Part shown: one piece after another, positions 17,608 through 26,782 of the stretch
How positions within the stretch are numbered: the stretch's first letter is position 1
Layout of the letters: every line of letters begins with the position of its first letter
NCBI RefSeq assembly: GCF_015221995.1
Contig: NZ_JADFFM010000001.1
Span: forward strand, 1,116,001 to 1,180,000
Direction of reading: 5' to 3'
DNA: 64,000 nt
Source of the DNA: Mucilaginibacter boryungensis
GTDB taxonomy: Bacteria > Bacteroidota > Bacteroidia > Sphingobacteriales > Sphingobacteriaceae
Notes under the pieces: model-generated
What the model was told of the DNA's origin: nothing
What the model saw: the letters and a program-made list of their open reading frames with translations, nothing else
Database searches by the model: none
Made by a program: the position numbers and the translations under genes

Positions 17608-18276
17608 ATGAAAACAGACCTTGAAATTCAAAAAGATGTAATGGATGAACTGAAATGGCAACCATTTTTACATGCTGCAGAAATTGGCGTAGCGGTAAAG
17701 AACGGAATTGTAACGCTTTCCGGCCAGGTGGACAATTATGGAAAAAAAATAACGGCTGAAAACGCAGCTAAAAAGGTAGCCGGTGTTAAAGCAGTAGCTG
17801 AAGATATACAGGTTGGGATATCCCCTGCATATCTTAAAACCGACGCCGAAATTGCCGAAGCGGTAGTCGATGCTTTGAGATGGCATACCGCTATACCCGA
17901 CGATCGCATAAAAGTGAAAGTAGAAGATGGCATTGTTAAGCTGGAAGGCGAAGTTGAATGGGAGTTCCAGCGTAATAGTGCAAAGACGGCCGTACAATAC
18001 TTAACAGGAGTGCGTATGGTCAGCAACCTGATCACCGTAAGGCCAAAACTTAACGCCAATGACCTGGAACATAAAATTAGTGCTGCATTTCATCGCAGTG
18101 CCACAATTGATGCGCAAAAGGTAAAAGTGAGTGTCGTTGATAATAAAGCGATTCTAACCGGTAAAGTGCGATCATTTGCGGAAAAAGAAGAAGCGGAAAG
18201 TGCCGTTTGGGCTGCCCCGGGAGTGTTTAGCCTGGAAAGTAGACTACAAATAGAAGAGCCCGAATTGGTTTTTTAA
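17608..18276 (+). CDS. BON domain-containing protein (three BON domains)
   Basis: A 222-residue soluble protein made of three tandem BON domains. They lie at about residues 3-70 (LSGQVDNYGKKITAENAAKK), 77-146 (LEGEVEWEFQRNSAKTAV) and 150-218 (LTGKVRSFAEKEEAESAV). Each repeat has the BON pattern: helix, VxVxxGxVxLxGxV strand pair, helix, and a conserved glycine. BON proteins such as OsmY are osmotic or envelope-stress proteins that bind phospholipid. This copy has no signal peptide and is probably cytoplasmic, as is common for the triple-BON form in Bacteroidota. It is followed by three universal stress protein genes on the same strand, so a shared stress role is likely. Confidence 0.88.
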   Translation: MKTDLEIQKDVMDELKWQPFLHAAEIGVAVKNGIVTLSGQVDNYGKKITAENAAKKVAGVKAVAEDIQVGISPAYLKTDAEIAEAVVDALRWHTAIPDDRIKVKVEDGIVKLEGEVEWEFQRNSAKTAVQYLTGVRMVSNLITVRPKLNANDLEHKISAAFHRSATIDAQKVKVSVVDNKAILTGKVRSFAEKEEAESAVWAAPGVFSLESRLQIEEPELVF

Positions 18277-18291
18277 CATCCTAATTCATAA

Positions 18292-18313
18292 GCAGCTGCT
18301 ATATGGCAGCTGC
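18292..18313. repeat. 8-bp perfect hairpin between the BON and Usp genes
   Basis: GCAGCTGC (18292-18299), loop TATATG, GCAGCTGC (18306-18313); each arm is itself a palindrome. There is no T-run. It may act as a weak intercistronic terminator, mRNA stabiliser, or operator for the downstream gene. Confidence 0.55.
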
Positions 18314-18337
18314 ATTAATTACGTTGAACATTTTAAA

Positions 18338-19174
18338 ATGAAAAAGATTAGCGCGGCCTTTGATGGCCTGAAATTTTCAAAAGCAACGCTGGACTATGCG
18401 ATCGATCTGACCAAACACAGTCAAGCTATATTAACCGGAGTTTTTCTAGAAGACTTTCTTTATCATAGTTTTAACTTGTATGATATGGTTGGCAGTGAGG
18501 GCATTTCATCAACGAAATTAAAACGCCTGATGGACAAAGATAAAGTGAAAAGACAGGATGCCGTACAGCTATTTAAAAAGGCTTGTAGTGAAAAGAAAGT
18601 TAACTACATTGTGCATCAGGACGAAAGCTTCGCTATTAATGATTTGCTAAAAGAAAGCATTTATGGAGATTTGGTGCTAATTGGCGCGCAGGAAACGATG
18701 AACCACTTCCAACAGGATAAACCTACACCGTTTGTAAAAGATTTGCTGGCCAGCTCGCAATGTCCGGTACTGGTAGTACCTGGCATTTACCGGCCAATCG
18801 ACCGGGTTACCTTATTGTACGATGGCCGCCCATCTTCAGTATATGCCATTAAAATGTTCAATTATCTGTTCCCCTGGTTAAGCAAGACCCCGGTTGAAGT
18901 AGTATTTGCTCAGGATGATGATAAGTCAACGAAGTTGCCCGATGAGTTGTTATTCAAAGAACTCATCGCCTGCTATTACCCGCAGGTAAACTACAAAATT
19001 CTGAAAGGCGAACCCGAAAAAGCACTACTTAGTCATCTACAGAACTTATCATCGAACAATGTGGTAGTTATGGGGGCATACAGCAGGGGGACTGTTTCCA
19101 GGATGTTCAGTGCAAGTATGGCTAATCGGTTAATGGAAGCACTGGATGTGCCGATGTTCATAGCTCACAAATAA
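18338..19174 (+). CDS. Universal stress protein family protein (tandem, divergent)
   Basis: A 278-residue cytoplasmic protein with two UspA-like alpha/beta units. The first starts MKKISAAFDGLKFSKATLDYA and ends with CPVLVVPGIY near residue 150. The second is about residues 155-278 and contains VVMGAYSRGTVSRMFSAS before the last strand. It lacks a textbook ATP-binding G-x2-G-x9-G-S/T loop in the first unit, and the second is only partly similar. It is more diverged than the other Usp genes nearby. It lies 61 bp after the BON gene with a hairpin between them. No TGAy-N4-rTCA site was seen in front, so it may depend on the upstream promoter. Confidence 0.85.
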   Translation: MKKISAAFDGLKFSKATLDYAIDLTKHSQAILTGVFLEDFLYHSFNLYDMVGSEGISSTKLKRLMDKDKVKRQDAVQLFKKACSEKKVNYIVHQDESFAINDLLKESIYGDLVLIGAQETMNHFQQDKPTPFVKDLLASSQCPVLVVPGIYRPIDRVTLLYDGRPSSVYAIKMFNYLFPWLSKTPVEVVFAQDDDKSTKLPDELLFKELIACYYPQVNYKILKGEPEKALLSHLQNLSSNNVVVMGAYSRGTVSRMFSASMANRLMEALDVPMFIAHK

Positions 19175-19252
19175 TGCTGCGGCCAAATTTGGGTTCAGGG
19201 TTACCTGAAGTTTATTATCCGGTAATATTGTCGAAACCGATTGGGTTATAAG

Positions 19253-19264
19253 TGATCAGAATCA
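19253..19264. promoter_or_regulatory. Crp/Fnr-type palindrome TGAT-N4-ATCA
   Basis: TGATCAGAATCA, exact half-sites, 69 bp before the Usp start at 19334. One of eight related sites in this cluster (see findings). Confidence 0.7.
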
Positions 19265-19333
19265 TCCCAATCAGTGATAACGGGCAGTATTCGCCTGCCG
19301 CCTTTTACTGAATTTTACTTAAAAATTTAAGAC

Positions 19334-20185
19334 ATGAAAACATTCCTGATTGCTACTGATTTTTCTGCAAACGCCCGTTTTACAGCGGCTTATGGTTATA
19401 GTTTGGCACAACAGATCAAAGCCCGGGTAGTGCTTTGCCATGCTATGAATGTTCCGGCAGAGATACCTCAAAGTGGGGCCATAGCCTGGCCGATGGATGT
19501 TTATGATGATCTGACACAGGACAGCAATGATGAACTTGCCAAATTAAAAAGCCGTCTGATTTCAGAGGGAGATATCAAGGCTTATCAACCGGAAGTTTCT
19601 TGTGTACACGAAGCCGGTTTTGTAGCTGATGTACTAAATGCCGAAGCTGCTAAATTTCGGGCGGACATGATTATTATCGGCATGCATGGCAATGACGCAT
19701 TTGGTACCTGGATGATCGGGAACCATAGTCGCAAACTTATAGAGGCGGCCATTACTCCACTATTATTAGTCCCGGCTGGAACTATGCCTAAACCCATTAA
19801 ACGGATAGCCTTTGGAAGTGATTTTAAACAGCCTGATAAAGATATTAAAACGATTAGCGAACTGGTAGATATTGCTCAAGCACTTGATGCTGAATTGATC
19901 CTGACACATATAGAACAACCTAACGCTGATGCACAATACACTGCGATTGTCAAGCAGTTGTTAATGGAGTTGATCGGTAAAAGTAGTCATGGGAAGGTAA
20001 GTTATAAAGTGGTTAAAAGTGACCATGTAGAACATGGTTTGAATTGGTTGGTACAGCACGCCCATATTGATATCCTGGCAGTAGTGCATCGCGATCATAA
20101 CTTTTTTGATCAACTGGTCAACGGGAGCCACACGCAGAAAGCCGCTAAAGTAGTTACCGCCCCATTACTGGTATTTAAAAATTAG
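19334..20185 (+). CDS. Universal stress protein (tandem UspA domains)
   Basis: A 283-residue cytoplasmic protein of two UspA domains. The N-terminal unit starts MKTFLIATDFSANARFTAAYG and contains IIGMHGNDAFGTWMIGN, close to the ATP-binding G-x2-G-x9-G loop. It ends TPLLLVPAG near residue 150. The second unit (residues 155-283) has the usual HIEQPNAD and AVVHRDHNF segments and ends APLLVFKN; it lacks the nucleotide loop. Usp proteins help survival under starvation, oxygen limitation and oxidative stress; the biochemical output is usually unknown. A Crp/Fnr-type site lies 69 bp upstream, suggesting independent induction. Confidence 0.93.
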   Translation: MKTFLIATDFSANARFTAAYGYSLAQQIKARVVLCHAMNVPAEIPQSGAIAWPMDVYDDLTQDSNDELAKLKSRLISEGDIKAYQPEVSCVHEAGFVADVLNAEAAKFRADMIIIGMHGNDAFGTWMIGNHSRKLIEAAITPLLLVPAGTMPKPIKRIAFGSDFKQPDKDIKTISELVDIAQALDAELILTHIEQPNADAQYTAIVKQLLMELIGKSSHGKVSYKVVKSDHVEHGLNWLVQHAHIDILAVVHRDHNFFDQLVNGSHTQKAAKVVTAPLLVFKN

Positions 20186-20283
20186 AGTAACCAACATACA
20201 ATACGCAACAAAATAAGGACAGATAACAAGAGCCTGATTTGCATTTTAACTGCAAAAGCGTTGCTAAATATCATTTTATATCG

Positions 20284-20295
20284 TAATCGAAATCA
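20284..20295. promoter_or_regulatory. Weak Crp/Fnr-like site (TAAT-N4-ATCA)
   Basis: TAATCGAAATCA matches TGAT-N4-ATCA at 7 of 8 half-site positions, 55 bp before the Usp start at 20351. The position equals that of the strong sites, but the match is imperfect. Confidence 0.35.
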
Positions 20296-20350
20296 TGTTC
20301 CATTATTTGTAAATGAGCCACATTTGTAATATCATCAAAAGCTTAACCTC

Positions 20351-21214
20351 ATGAAAAAGATCTTAGCACTTACGGACTTTAGTGATAACGCGCAAAAAGC
20401 TGCGCAGGCCGCTGTAACTATCGCCGGCAAATTACATGCTAATATTATCCTGCTGAACACGTTTGTCAGCCAGCCTGCATTGTCGGAATATGGTGGGAGT
20501 CCCTGGTCAGTGGAACAATTGCTTTGGGCGGACGAAGGAAAGGAAAAACTTGCGTTTTTAAAGGAAGATTTACAAGAATCAATTCAACAATTGCAAGCAG
20601 GCAACTATTACCCAAGCATTGATGACCGACAAGAGGTTGGCAGCGTGAGTGAACAGGTTAAAGAGTTACTGCAAACGGAAAAGATTGAAATGATTGTTAT
20701 AGGTGGACGAAACGGCACAGCCTGGGAGCATCTATTGATGGGCAGTGATACCAACGCAGTTATCAATCATACTGATCGGCCTGTATTGATCGTGCCAGCA
20801 AGCCAACCGTTGAAGAAACTGAAGAAAGTTACCCTGGCCTCAGATTTTGGTGAGGCAGACCTCAACGCTGTTCATTATTTGACCAGGCTTGGACGAGTCT
20901 TCGATTTGGTAATTGAGATAGTACACGTGACTTTATATGGTGAAGAAGCGATGTCTGCCATTCAAAAGGCGAACTTTAAGAAACATGTGGCTAAATATAA
21001 CTATCCGGCGATCACTTATCAGGAAATTATTGGGAAGGATCTTGTTAACAGGCTTAATCACCTGTGCGAAGAAGAAGGTACTGATTTGTTAGCCTTAGTA
21101 CATGACCGGCATAGCTTTTTAAACCGCTTGTTCAAACAAAATAATGCAGAAACATTAATGAAAGACCAGGCATTACCAGTGCTGATTATTCCCGCGGGCA
21201 TAAGCGATAAGTAA
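20351..21214 (+). CDS. Universal stress protein (tandem UspA domains)
   Basis: A 287-residue cytoplasmic protein. The first UspA unit (MKKILALTDFSDNAQKAAQA) carries a nucleotide-loop-like GGRNGTAWEHLLMGSDTNAV near residues 117-136, one residue shorter than the classic spacing. It ends RPVLIVPAS. The second unit (from about residue 155) contains TLASDFGEADLNAV and ends ALPVLIIPAG. It is similar in layout to the Usp encoded at 34745-35611, which shares the LTDLSDNA-type start and the LLxGSxT loop, so the two are likely paralogues. It is followed by a terminator at 21237-21261 and converges with the alcohol dehydrogenase gene. Confidence 0.93.
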   Translation: MKKILALTDFSDNAQKAAQAAVTIAGKLHANIILLNTFVSQPALSEYGGSPWSVEQLLWADEGKEKLAFLKEDLQESIQQLQAGNYYPSIDDRQEVGSVSEQVKELLQTEKIEMIVIGGRNGTAWEHLLMGSDTNAVINHTDRPVLIVPASQPLKKLKKVTLASDFGEADLNAVHYLTRLGRVFDLVIEIVHVTLYGEEAMSAIQKANFKKHVAKYNYPAITYQEIIGKDLVNRLNHLCEEEGTDLLALVHDRHSFLNRLFKQNNAETLMKDQALPVLIIPAGISDK

Positions 21215-21236
21215 CTTCCCAAAATCAACCTTAAGG

Positions 21237-21261
21237 CGGCGGTTTTTACTGCCGTTTTTTT
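21237..21261 (+). terminator. Rho-independent terminator after the third Usp gene
   Basis: CGGCGG-TTTTTA-CTGCCG (6 bp including one G-T pair; 21237-21254) followed by seven T. It overlaps the stop codon of the convergent alcohol dehydrogenase gene. Confidence 0.75.
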
Positions 21262-22249
21262 ATTCCATAACCAACACTGCAGCGCCATTTATTTTGCCTT
21301 TACGTAACTGGTCCAGGGCCTCGTTGGCTTCCGAAAGTTTAAAATATGTTGTTTGCGTTTTGATCGGCGACAACTGGATCTGTTTTAAAAACGCACTTCC
21401 ATCTTCACGAGTGAGGTTGGCCACCGATTGCACTGACCGTTCACCCCATAATAGGTCATAAGAGAACGCAGGAATGGTACTCATGTGAATTCCTCCGCAA
21501 ATTACCTGGCCTGCTTTATCAATATCTTTTAGTGCCTTAGGTACCAGTTCACCCGCCGGAGCCAGGATGATAGCCGCATCCAATTTTTCAGGCGGGTCCT
21601 CACGGCTACTGCCGGCCCAGCCCGCGCCCATTTTGATAGCGAAGAGCTGGCCTTTTGTATCGCCATCCCGGGTGAAAGCAAATACTTGTTTATGCTGGGC
21701 CTTAGCTACCTGGGTAAGGATATGTGCCGCTGCTCCAAATCCATAAAGTCCGATATTTTGTGCCTCTGGCCTTATCATACGATACGACCGAAAGCCAATC
21801 AGCCCGGCGCAAAGCAGCGGCGCGGCCGCAGCGTCTTGATAACCTTCGGGCATCGGGAAACAAAAACGGGCATCTGCGACCATATATTCTGCGTAACCAC
21901 CATCTAATGTGTACCCGGTAAATAGCCCGTTTTCGCATAAATTTTCACGCTCCGACCGGCAGAACTTGCATTCTCCGCAGGTATAACCCAACCAGGGCAC
22001 ACCAACAATATCACCCGATCGAAAACCACTGGTTTTAGCACCCACTAGGGTTACCCGTCCAATAACTTCATGCCCGGGAACAAGTGGTAATTTAGGCTGG
22101 GTTAATTCACCATCGATCACATGCAAGTCGGTACGGCAAACACCGCATGCAATTACCTTGATCTGTAATTGAGTTGGCGCAGGTAATGGTATCTGCACCA
22201 TCTGATGTTTTAGAGGTCGGCCCGGTTGCTCCAGCACCATCGCGTTCAT
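21260..22249 (-). CDS. Zinc-dependent alcohol dehydrogenase family protein
   Basis: Medium-chain alcohol dehydrogenase, about 329 residues, cytoplasmic. Catalytic zinc ligands are in GVCRTDLHV and GHEVIG; the structural zinc lobe has the four cysteines CGECKFCRSERENLC near residue 95. The Rossmann segment GLYGFGAAAHI is near residue 165. The start at ATG 22249 (MNAMVLEQPG) is preceded by a GGAAGG purine run; ATG 22261 is an alternative. The long in-frame extension to 22435 is not protein-like. The likely reaction is aldehyde/alcohol interconversion with NAD(H), for example ethanol formation from acetaldehyde. The setting beside fermentative and stress genes supports a redox-balancing role. 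It may be read from the Usp promoter upstream (23281 site). Confidence 0.88.
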   Translation of the reverse strand: MNAMVLEQPGRPLKHQMVQIPLPAPTQLQIKVIACGVCRTDLHVIDGELTQPKLPLVPGHEVIGRVTLVGAKTSGFRSGDIVGVPWLGYTCGECKFCRSERENLCENGLFTGYTLDGGYAEYMVADARFCFPMPEGYQDAAAAPLLCAGLIGFRSYRMIRPEAQNIGLYGFGAAAHILTQVAKAQHKQVFAFTRDGDTKGQLFAIKMGAGWAGSSREDPPEKLDAAIILAPAGELVPKALKDIDKAGQVICGGIHMSTIPAFSYDLLWGERSVQSVANLTREDGSAFLKQIQLSPIKTQTTYFKLSEANEALDQLRKGKINGAAVLVME

Positions 22250-22349
22250 CTTACCTTCCATGTCGTTATTTATTATCCAGCATAAGGTAAATAACCAGGT
22301 GCGGGTAATTGTTGAGAAATATTTACAAAGGTGGAATCCGCTTACATAC

Positions 22350-23231
22350 TCAGAAATAAACATCATGGGTGTCGGGGGGAAATACCAATAAAGGGATATG
22401 GATATATTTAGCCACGCGTTGCGTGTAACTTCCATTAATTAGTTTTTCCAATACCGGATGAGTGCGGTGTACCATAGCCAGCATGTCTATCATGCCATGC
22501 TTAACCAGCCAGTGTAGCCCATGATCGACATCCATGCTTTGAACATGGCGATAATAAATATTGGGATAATCTGCTTTACAGGTTACCTCATTCAGGAATT
22601 CGTCTACTTGCTGGCGATGTTCGGCCGGATCGTACTTTGAATCGGTTATGTGCGCTATAAGGATTTCCGCGTTAAAGGGCCGGGCTAAACTGGTTAAGGA
22701 ATGGATAATATCGATATCTGTTTTACTAAGGTCGGTAGCGAATGCTATTTTGTTCAGTTTATTCGGCATCGGTTTAGCTGGCACCAGCAATACCGGGAAT
22801 GTGGCTTTTTCAAGCAGGTCCCGACTGGCACTGCCTAATAAAAAGCGGTGCATTAACCCGCTGCCCGACATCCCCATTACCGTTAAAGGGGCATGATGTT
22901 GATCGACCAGGTTCCTGATGGTAGTGGTCACATCACCCAATTCTGTTATCCCAGTTATCCGTGATTGATAGACAGGGGGGTAGACTTCCTTTTTTACTTC
23001 ATGTTCCAGTTTGTGGCGTAACAGATCCAGCTCATGATTGGTCTCTAGCTTGATCTCTTCATAATCTTCCAGCGGCCAGGCCGCCTGGACAGCCACCCTT
23101 GTTTCAGCAGGAACCTTGAAAGCATGCGTCAAAAGCAGATCGGCTTGCAGGTGCTGGGATAAAAACAGGGCATAACCGGCGGCGTTTTCCGCAGCAGGTG
23201 AGAAATCTGTAGGGACCAGTATCGTTTTCAT
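22350..23231 (-). CDS. Universal stress protein (tandem UspA domains)
   Basis: A 293-residue cytoplasmic protein starting at ATG 23231 (MKTILVPTDFSPAAENAAGY); a further in-frame start upstream is less likely. The first UspA unit has the complete ATP-binding loop G-x2-G-x9-G-S (VMGMSGSGLMHRFLLGSAS) near residues 126-144, so ATP binding is predicted. The second unit starts IAFATDLSKTDIDIIHSL and has MVHRTHPVLEKLINGSYTQ near the end. It is closest in layout to the Usp at 19334-20185. A TGAC-N4-GTCA site lies 50 bp upstream. Confidence 0.93.
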   Translation of the reverse strand: MKTILVPTDFSPAAENAAGYALFLSQHLQADLLLTHAFKVPAETRVAVQAAWPLEDYEEIKLETNHELDLLRHKLEHEVKKEVYPPVYQSRITGITELGDVTTTIRNLVDQHHAPLTVMGMSGSGLMHRFLLGSASRDLLEKATFPVLLVPAKPMPNKLNKIAFATDLSKTDIDIIHSLTSLARPFNAEILIAHITDSKYDPAEHRQQVDEFLNEVTCKADYPNIYYRHVQSMDVDHGLHWLVKHGMIDMLAMVHRTHPVLEKLINGSYTQRVAKYIHIPLLVFPPDTHDVYF

Positions 23232-23280
23232 TTGCTGATTGATTTTAAGCAAATTTCGATTTTAAAAGGCACACAGAATA

Positions 23281-23292
23281 TGACGCAGGTCA
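23281..23292. promoter_or_regulatory. Crp/Fnr-type palindrome TGAC-N4-GTCA
   Basis: TGACGCAGGTCA, perfect half-sites, 50 bp upstream of the Usp start at 23231 (minus strand). It lies in the gap after the MgtA stop. Confidence 0.75.
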
Positions 23293-23314
23293 CTGGTAAA
23301 CTTGAGATAAGGCA

Positions 23315-25861
23315 TTAGGCATGTTTTGTTTTTATTAGCCTGTGAAGTAAGTTGCGGTAAAACCATTTTTTAATCAATTCTGCCGAAATGATATAACCGC
23401 AAATAATCGCCATCGTCCAGACATAAAACACAAATGGTAGCCTGGTAAAATCAAACCAAAGCATCAGTGGCGTAACGGGTATAACCAATACGATGGCTAA
23501 TATGAATAATGTCGCCATCGACAGGTATTTACCAGGTAAACTTTTGAAAAAAGCCAGCGGGGTACGAACAACTAAAACAATAAGCATGGCAGATATAACC
23601 GACTCTGTAAACCAACCGGTTTGAAAAAACTGTTCATTAGCGTGGAATATCAGCAGCAATATACCAAACGTCAGATAGTCAAAAATGGAACTCAATAACC
23701 CAAAGGTGATCATAAACCGGCGGATAAATCCCATATCCCAGCGTTGCGGTGATTGTATCTGAACGTCATCTACCTTGTCGGTCGCTATCGCCATTTCCGG
23801 AAAGTCCGTTAAAAGATTGGTTAACAATACCTGCTTTGGCAATAGTGGCAAGAACGGTAAGAACAGCGAAGCACCCGCCATACTGAACATATTACCAAAA
23901 TTGGCACTGGTTGCCATAAAAATGTATTTCATGGTATTGGCAAATGTCTTACACCCCTCCAAAATACCATCCACCAATACATGAAGTCCCTGTTCCAGTA
24001 ATACAATATCCGCAGCTTCCTTGGCCACATCAACCGCGGTGTTAACGGATATACCTACATCGGCCGCATGCAAAGCTGGTGCATCATTAATGCCATCGCC
24101 GATAAAGCCCACCACGTGTCCTGCTTTTTTTAATAACCTAATTATTCGTTCTTTTTGATTAGGCTCCACTTCAGCGAAGATATCAGTGAGGGGTGCGGCA
24201 TGCAGTAAAGCGGCGTTACTCATTTGTTGCATCTGTTCACCAGTTAATATTTTAGGGTTTGAGAGACCGATCTGCTTAGCCAGACTTTTAGCGATCAACG
24301 CGTTATCACCGGTTATGACTTTTAACATAACTCCCAGTTGCGACAATTGCGAGATAGTAGTTGCGATACCTGGTTTCAAAGGGTCGAAAAACGTGATAAA
24401 GCCCATAAAGATCATATTCCTTTCGTCATCCCTGGTTATTAAATTACCGTCCGGCATTGGTTTATAGGCAAGGCCCAGCGTGCGGCTGCCAGCTTCACTC
24501 AACTTCTGGTATTGCTTCAATAGGGAAGCTCTGCTCTCGGTAGTAATATTTACTATCGCTTCATCAGTTTCCACATGGGTGCAGATGGACAAAACAGCAT
24601 TTAAGGAACCCTTGGTTATCGCCAGGCATTGCCCTTCCTGTAGTACCTGGATGGTTAATCGTTTACGAATAAAATCATATGGCAGTTCGGCCTGTACTTT
24701 AGGCAAACTTTCCGGCTTTTTACAAGCACTGGATATCGCTTCATCTATGGGGTTACGATAACCTTGTTGCAGAAAAGCATTTAACCAGGCATAATGCAAC
24801 ACCTTTGCGCTGTGTTTCCCTGAGCAATTGATCGTCTCTTTCAAAGTTACCTTTCCAGCAGTTATAGTCCCTGTTTTATCAGAACAAAGGATGTCCATAC
24901 TGCCGAAATTTTCAATTGATGAAAGCCGTTTAACAATTACTCGTTTTTGAGCCATTTTGCGGGCACCGGCTGCTAAATTCACGCTAATAATGGCAGGTAA
25001 CAACTGCGGAGTTAAGCCTACGGCCAAAGCCAGCGAGAACATAAAAGAATCAAGCACCGGCTTGTGCAACCACACATTCAGTCCAAAAATCACGATCACC
25101 AATATTAAGGTGAGCTCCATTAACAGGTATCCAAATTTACGGATGCCCCGTTCGAAATCTGTTTCAGGTGCACGGTTTTGCAAATCAGCTGATATCTTGC
25201 CGAATTCTGTAGCCATGCCTGTATTGATAACCAGTGCTGCAGCTTTTCCACTAATTACATGGGCTCCCATAAACAAAGAATTTGATCTTTTAGCCAGCGT
25301 GGTATGTATAGGTAAAACACAGCATCTTTTTTCCACTGGGAAAGTTTCGCCCGTAAAGGCGGCTTCATCAACAAAAAGCGCTTCTGATGAAAGCAACAGA
25401 CTATCGCCTGGTATGATATCCCCGGCAGATAGTTGCACAATATCACCCGGTACTACTTCTTTCGCTGAAATTTTGTTAAGTTTTCCCGATCTTAAAACGT
25501 CACAGTTAAGTTGCACCAGTTTTAATAAATGACTGACCGCGTTTGTGGCACCTTTTTCCTGAAAAAATCCCAGCAAGCTACTAAGCAGAATGATGGCTAA
25601 AATAATGACAGTATCAGCCACGTCACCAAGGCTTGCAGACAATAAAGCCGCACCAATAAGCAACAGTGTAATGGGGCTTTTAAATTGGGAAAGGAATAAA
25701 ACAAGTACTGAGGTAGTGTTAGTAGCTTTCAGGGTGTTAACTCCATATTTTTTTAACCTTGAAGCAGCTTCCTTATTTGACAGGCCGGTAGCCGCCGAAC
25801 TGCCTAATTTATTTAAAGCCAAGGGGGTGTCCCAGTGCCAAAATGCCTCCCGGACGGCCAT
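23315..25861 (-). CDS. mgtA: Magnesium-translocating P-type ATPase (MgtA/P3B-like)
   Basis: An 848-residue inner-membrane pump. It has the N-terminal cation-ATPase motif, actuator loop DEAAFTGETFPVEK, phosphorylation site CSDKTGTIT (Asp near residue 325), TGDNALIAKSLA, and hinge GDGINDAPAL. The TM4 motif VGLTPQLLPAI is the marker of the P3B magnesium ATPases, in place of the PEGLP of calcium pumps. Ten hydrophobic segments are visible in the usual 2+2+6 layout. The start is ATG 25861; a GTG at 25873 is possible. It lies 18 bp after a Usp gene and probably forms an operon with it under the 26752 site. Mg2+ import is inferred from the family; regulation by a Crp/Fnr-type protein instead of PhoP would be unusual. 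Confidence 0.9.
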   Translation of the reverse strand: MAVREAFWHWDTPLALNKLGSSAATGLSNKEAASRLKKYGVNTLKATNTTSVLVLFLSQFKSPITLLLIGAALLSASLGDVADTVIILAIILLSSLLGFFQEKGATNAVSHLLKLVQLNCDVLRSGKLNKISAKEVVPGDIVQLSAGDIIPGDSLLLSSEALFVDEAAFTGETFPVEKRCCVLPIHTTLAKRSNSLFMGAHVISGKAAALVINTGMATEFGKISADLQNRAPETDFERGIRKFGYLLMELTLILVIVIFGLNVWLHKPVLDSFMFSLALAVGLTPQLLPAIISVNLAAGARKMAQKRVIVKRLSSIENFGSMDILCSDKTGTITAGKVTLKETINCSGKHSAKVLHYAWLNAFLQQGYRNPIDEAISSACKKPESLPKVQAELPYDFIRKRLTIQVLQEGQCLAITKGSLNAVLSICTHVETDEAIVNITTESRASLLKQYQKLSEAGSRTLGLAYKPMPDGNLITRDDERNMIFMGFITFFDPLKPGIATTISQLSQLGVMLKVITGDNALIAKSLAKQIGLSNPKILTGEQMQQMSNAALLHAAPLTDIFAEVEPNQKERIIRLLKKAGHVVGFIGDGINDAPALHAADVGISVNTAVDVAKEAADIVLLEQGLHVLVDGILEGCKTFANTMKYIFMATSANFGNMFSMAGASLFLPFLPLLPKQVLLTNLLTDFPEMAIATDKVDDVQIQSPQRWDMGFIRRFMITFGLLSSIFDYLTFGILLLIFHANEQFFQTGWFTESVISAMLIVLVVRTPLAFFKSLPGKYLSMATLFILAIVLVIPVTPLMLWFDFTRLPFVFYVWTMAIICGYIISAELIKKWFYRNLLHRLIKTKHA

Positions 25862-25879
25862 TTCTTTTTTCACAATTTA

Positions 25880-26695
25880 TCAATAAGGAAATAGCAGAAG
25901 TGGTATCCATAAATAGGGCGGCAGTTGATGTGTCAGGTAATCGCCTATGATTTCTTTAAAATGAAACCGGTGATTGATAAGGGCAAGCATATCATTGTGC
26001 ATACCATTGATAATTACATCAACCGCTTTAATAATGTCCTTTTCCTTAATATTATTAAAGCCGGGCTTTTTGTAATTCATTTTACTGGTAATATTGTCTG
26101 CAAAAAATTGACATCCATAATTTTCTTCGATAGGGGGCAACCCTTTAGCGGATAAATGTGCGACTGAAAATGATGCATGTAGCGGTTCTGCCAATTCTGC
26201 CAGGTACCGCACTATACTCAAACGGCAGTAGCGCAGATCGGCTATATAGGTCAGGCGTTCGATAGGCTTCAACTCCAATTGCTCCGGCACGATCAATAAA
26301 GGACAGCGTAATTTATTTAAAAGGCTTTGAAGATTCAATTTACAAGCGCTGGCCGACATTATGCCGATGCCGTAAACAACCATCCAGACATTTTTTGTAT
26401 TGGCGAGTTCCGCCAACTGTGCAGCATCGGCATTAGGCATTTCAATTGTTTTTAAGCCGGGGCTATGGCCGGTTATGGACTGGTCTAACCCGTTAAGCGT
26501 TTCCAGTAAACGATTTTTTACAATCGGTAACTGGGTGCAATTCCCAGCCATTACTTTCAAAGAAACGGATGCTCTTATCTTGCAGGTTTCAATAAGCTGT
26601 ATATCAGCTTCCATTTTTTTCGCGGTTATGTAAGCCAGCTTTGCCGCATGGACTGCGGCTGAAGAGCCATCGTTAATTACAACAATTGTTTTCAT
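25880..26695 (-). CDS. Universal stress protein, degenerate nucleotide loop
   Basis: A 271-residue cytoplasmic tandem-UspA-like protein. The first unit starts MKTIVVINDGSSAAVHAAKL and the unit boundary is at CPLLIVPEQ near residue 145. The expected ATP loop is replaced by YGIGIMSASACKLNLQSLL, so nucleotide binding is doubtful. The second unit has the SIVRYLAELAEPLHASFS helix region and ends LWIPLLLFPY. It is the first gene of a two-gene unit with mgtA, which suggests a regulatory or protective partnership with the pump. A TGAC-N4-GTCA site lies 57 bp upstream. Confidence 0.85.
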   Translation of the reverse strand: MKTIVVINDGSSAAVHAAKLAYITAKKMEADIQLIETCKIRASVSLKVMAGNCTQLPIVKNRLLETLNGLDQSITGHSPGLKTIEMPNADAAQLAELANTKNVWMVVYGIGIMSASACKLNLQSLLNKLRCPLLIVPEQLELKPIERLTYIADLRYCRLSIVRYLAELAEPLHASFSVAHLSAKGLPPIEENYGCQFFADNITSKMNYKKPGFNNIKEKDIIKAVDVIINGMHNDMLALINHRFHFKEIIGDYLTHQLPPYLWIPLLLFPY

Positions 26696-26751
26696 GGGTC
26701 ACGGTTTAAATTGTCCATGATAAAGTTCGCAAGCATACTTGTCAAAAAACA

Positions 26752-26763
26752 TGACCGCAGTCA
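26752..26763. promoter_or_regulatory. Crp/Fnr-type palindrome TGAC-N4-GTCA
   Basis: TGACCGCAGTCA, perfect half-sites, 57 bp upstream of the Usp start at 26695, in the gap after the GT35 stop. Confidence 0.75.
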
Positions 26764-26782
26764 CGAGATAAGTTGTTTTTGA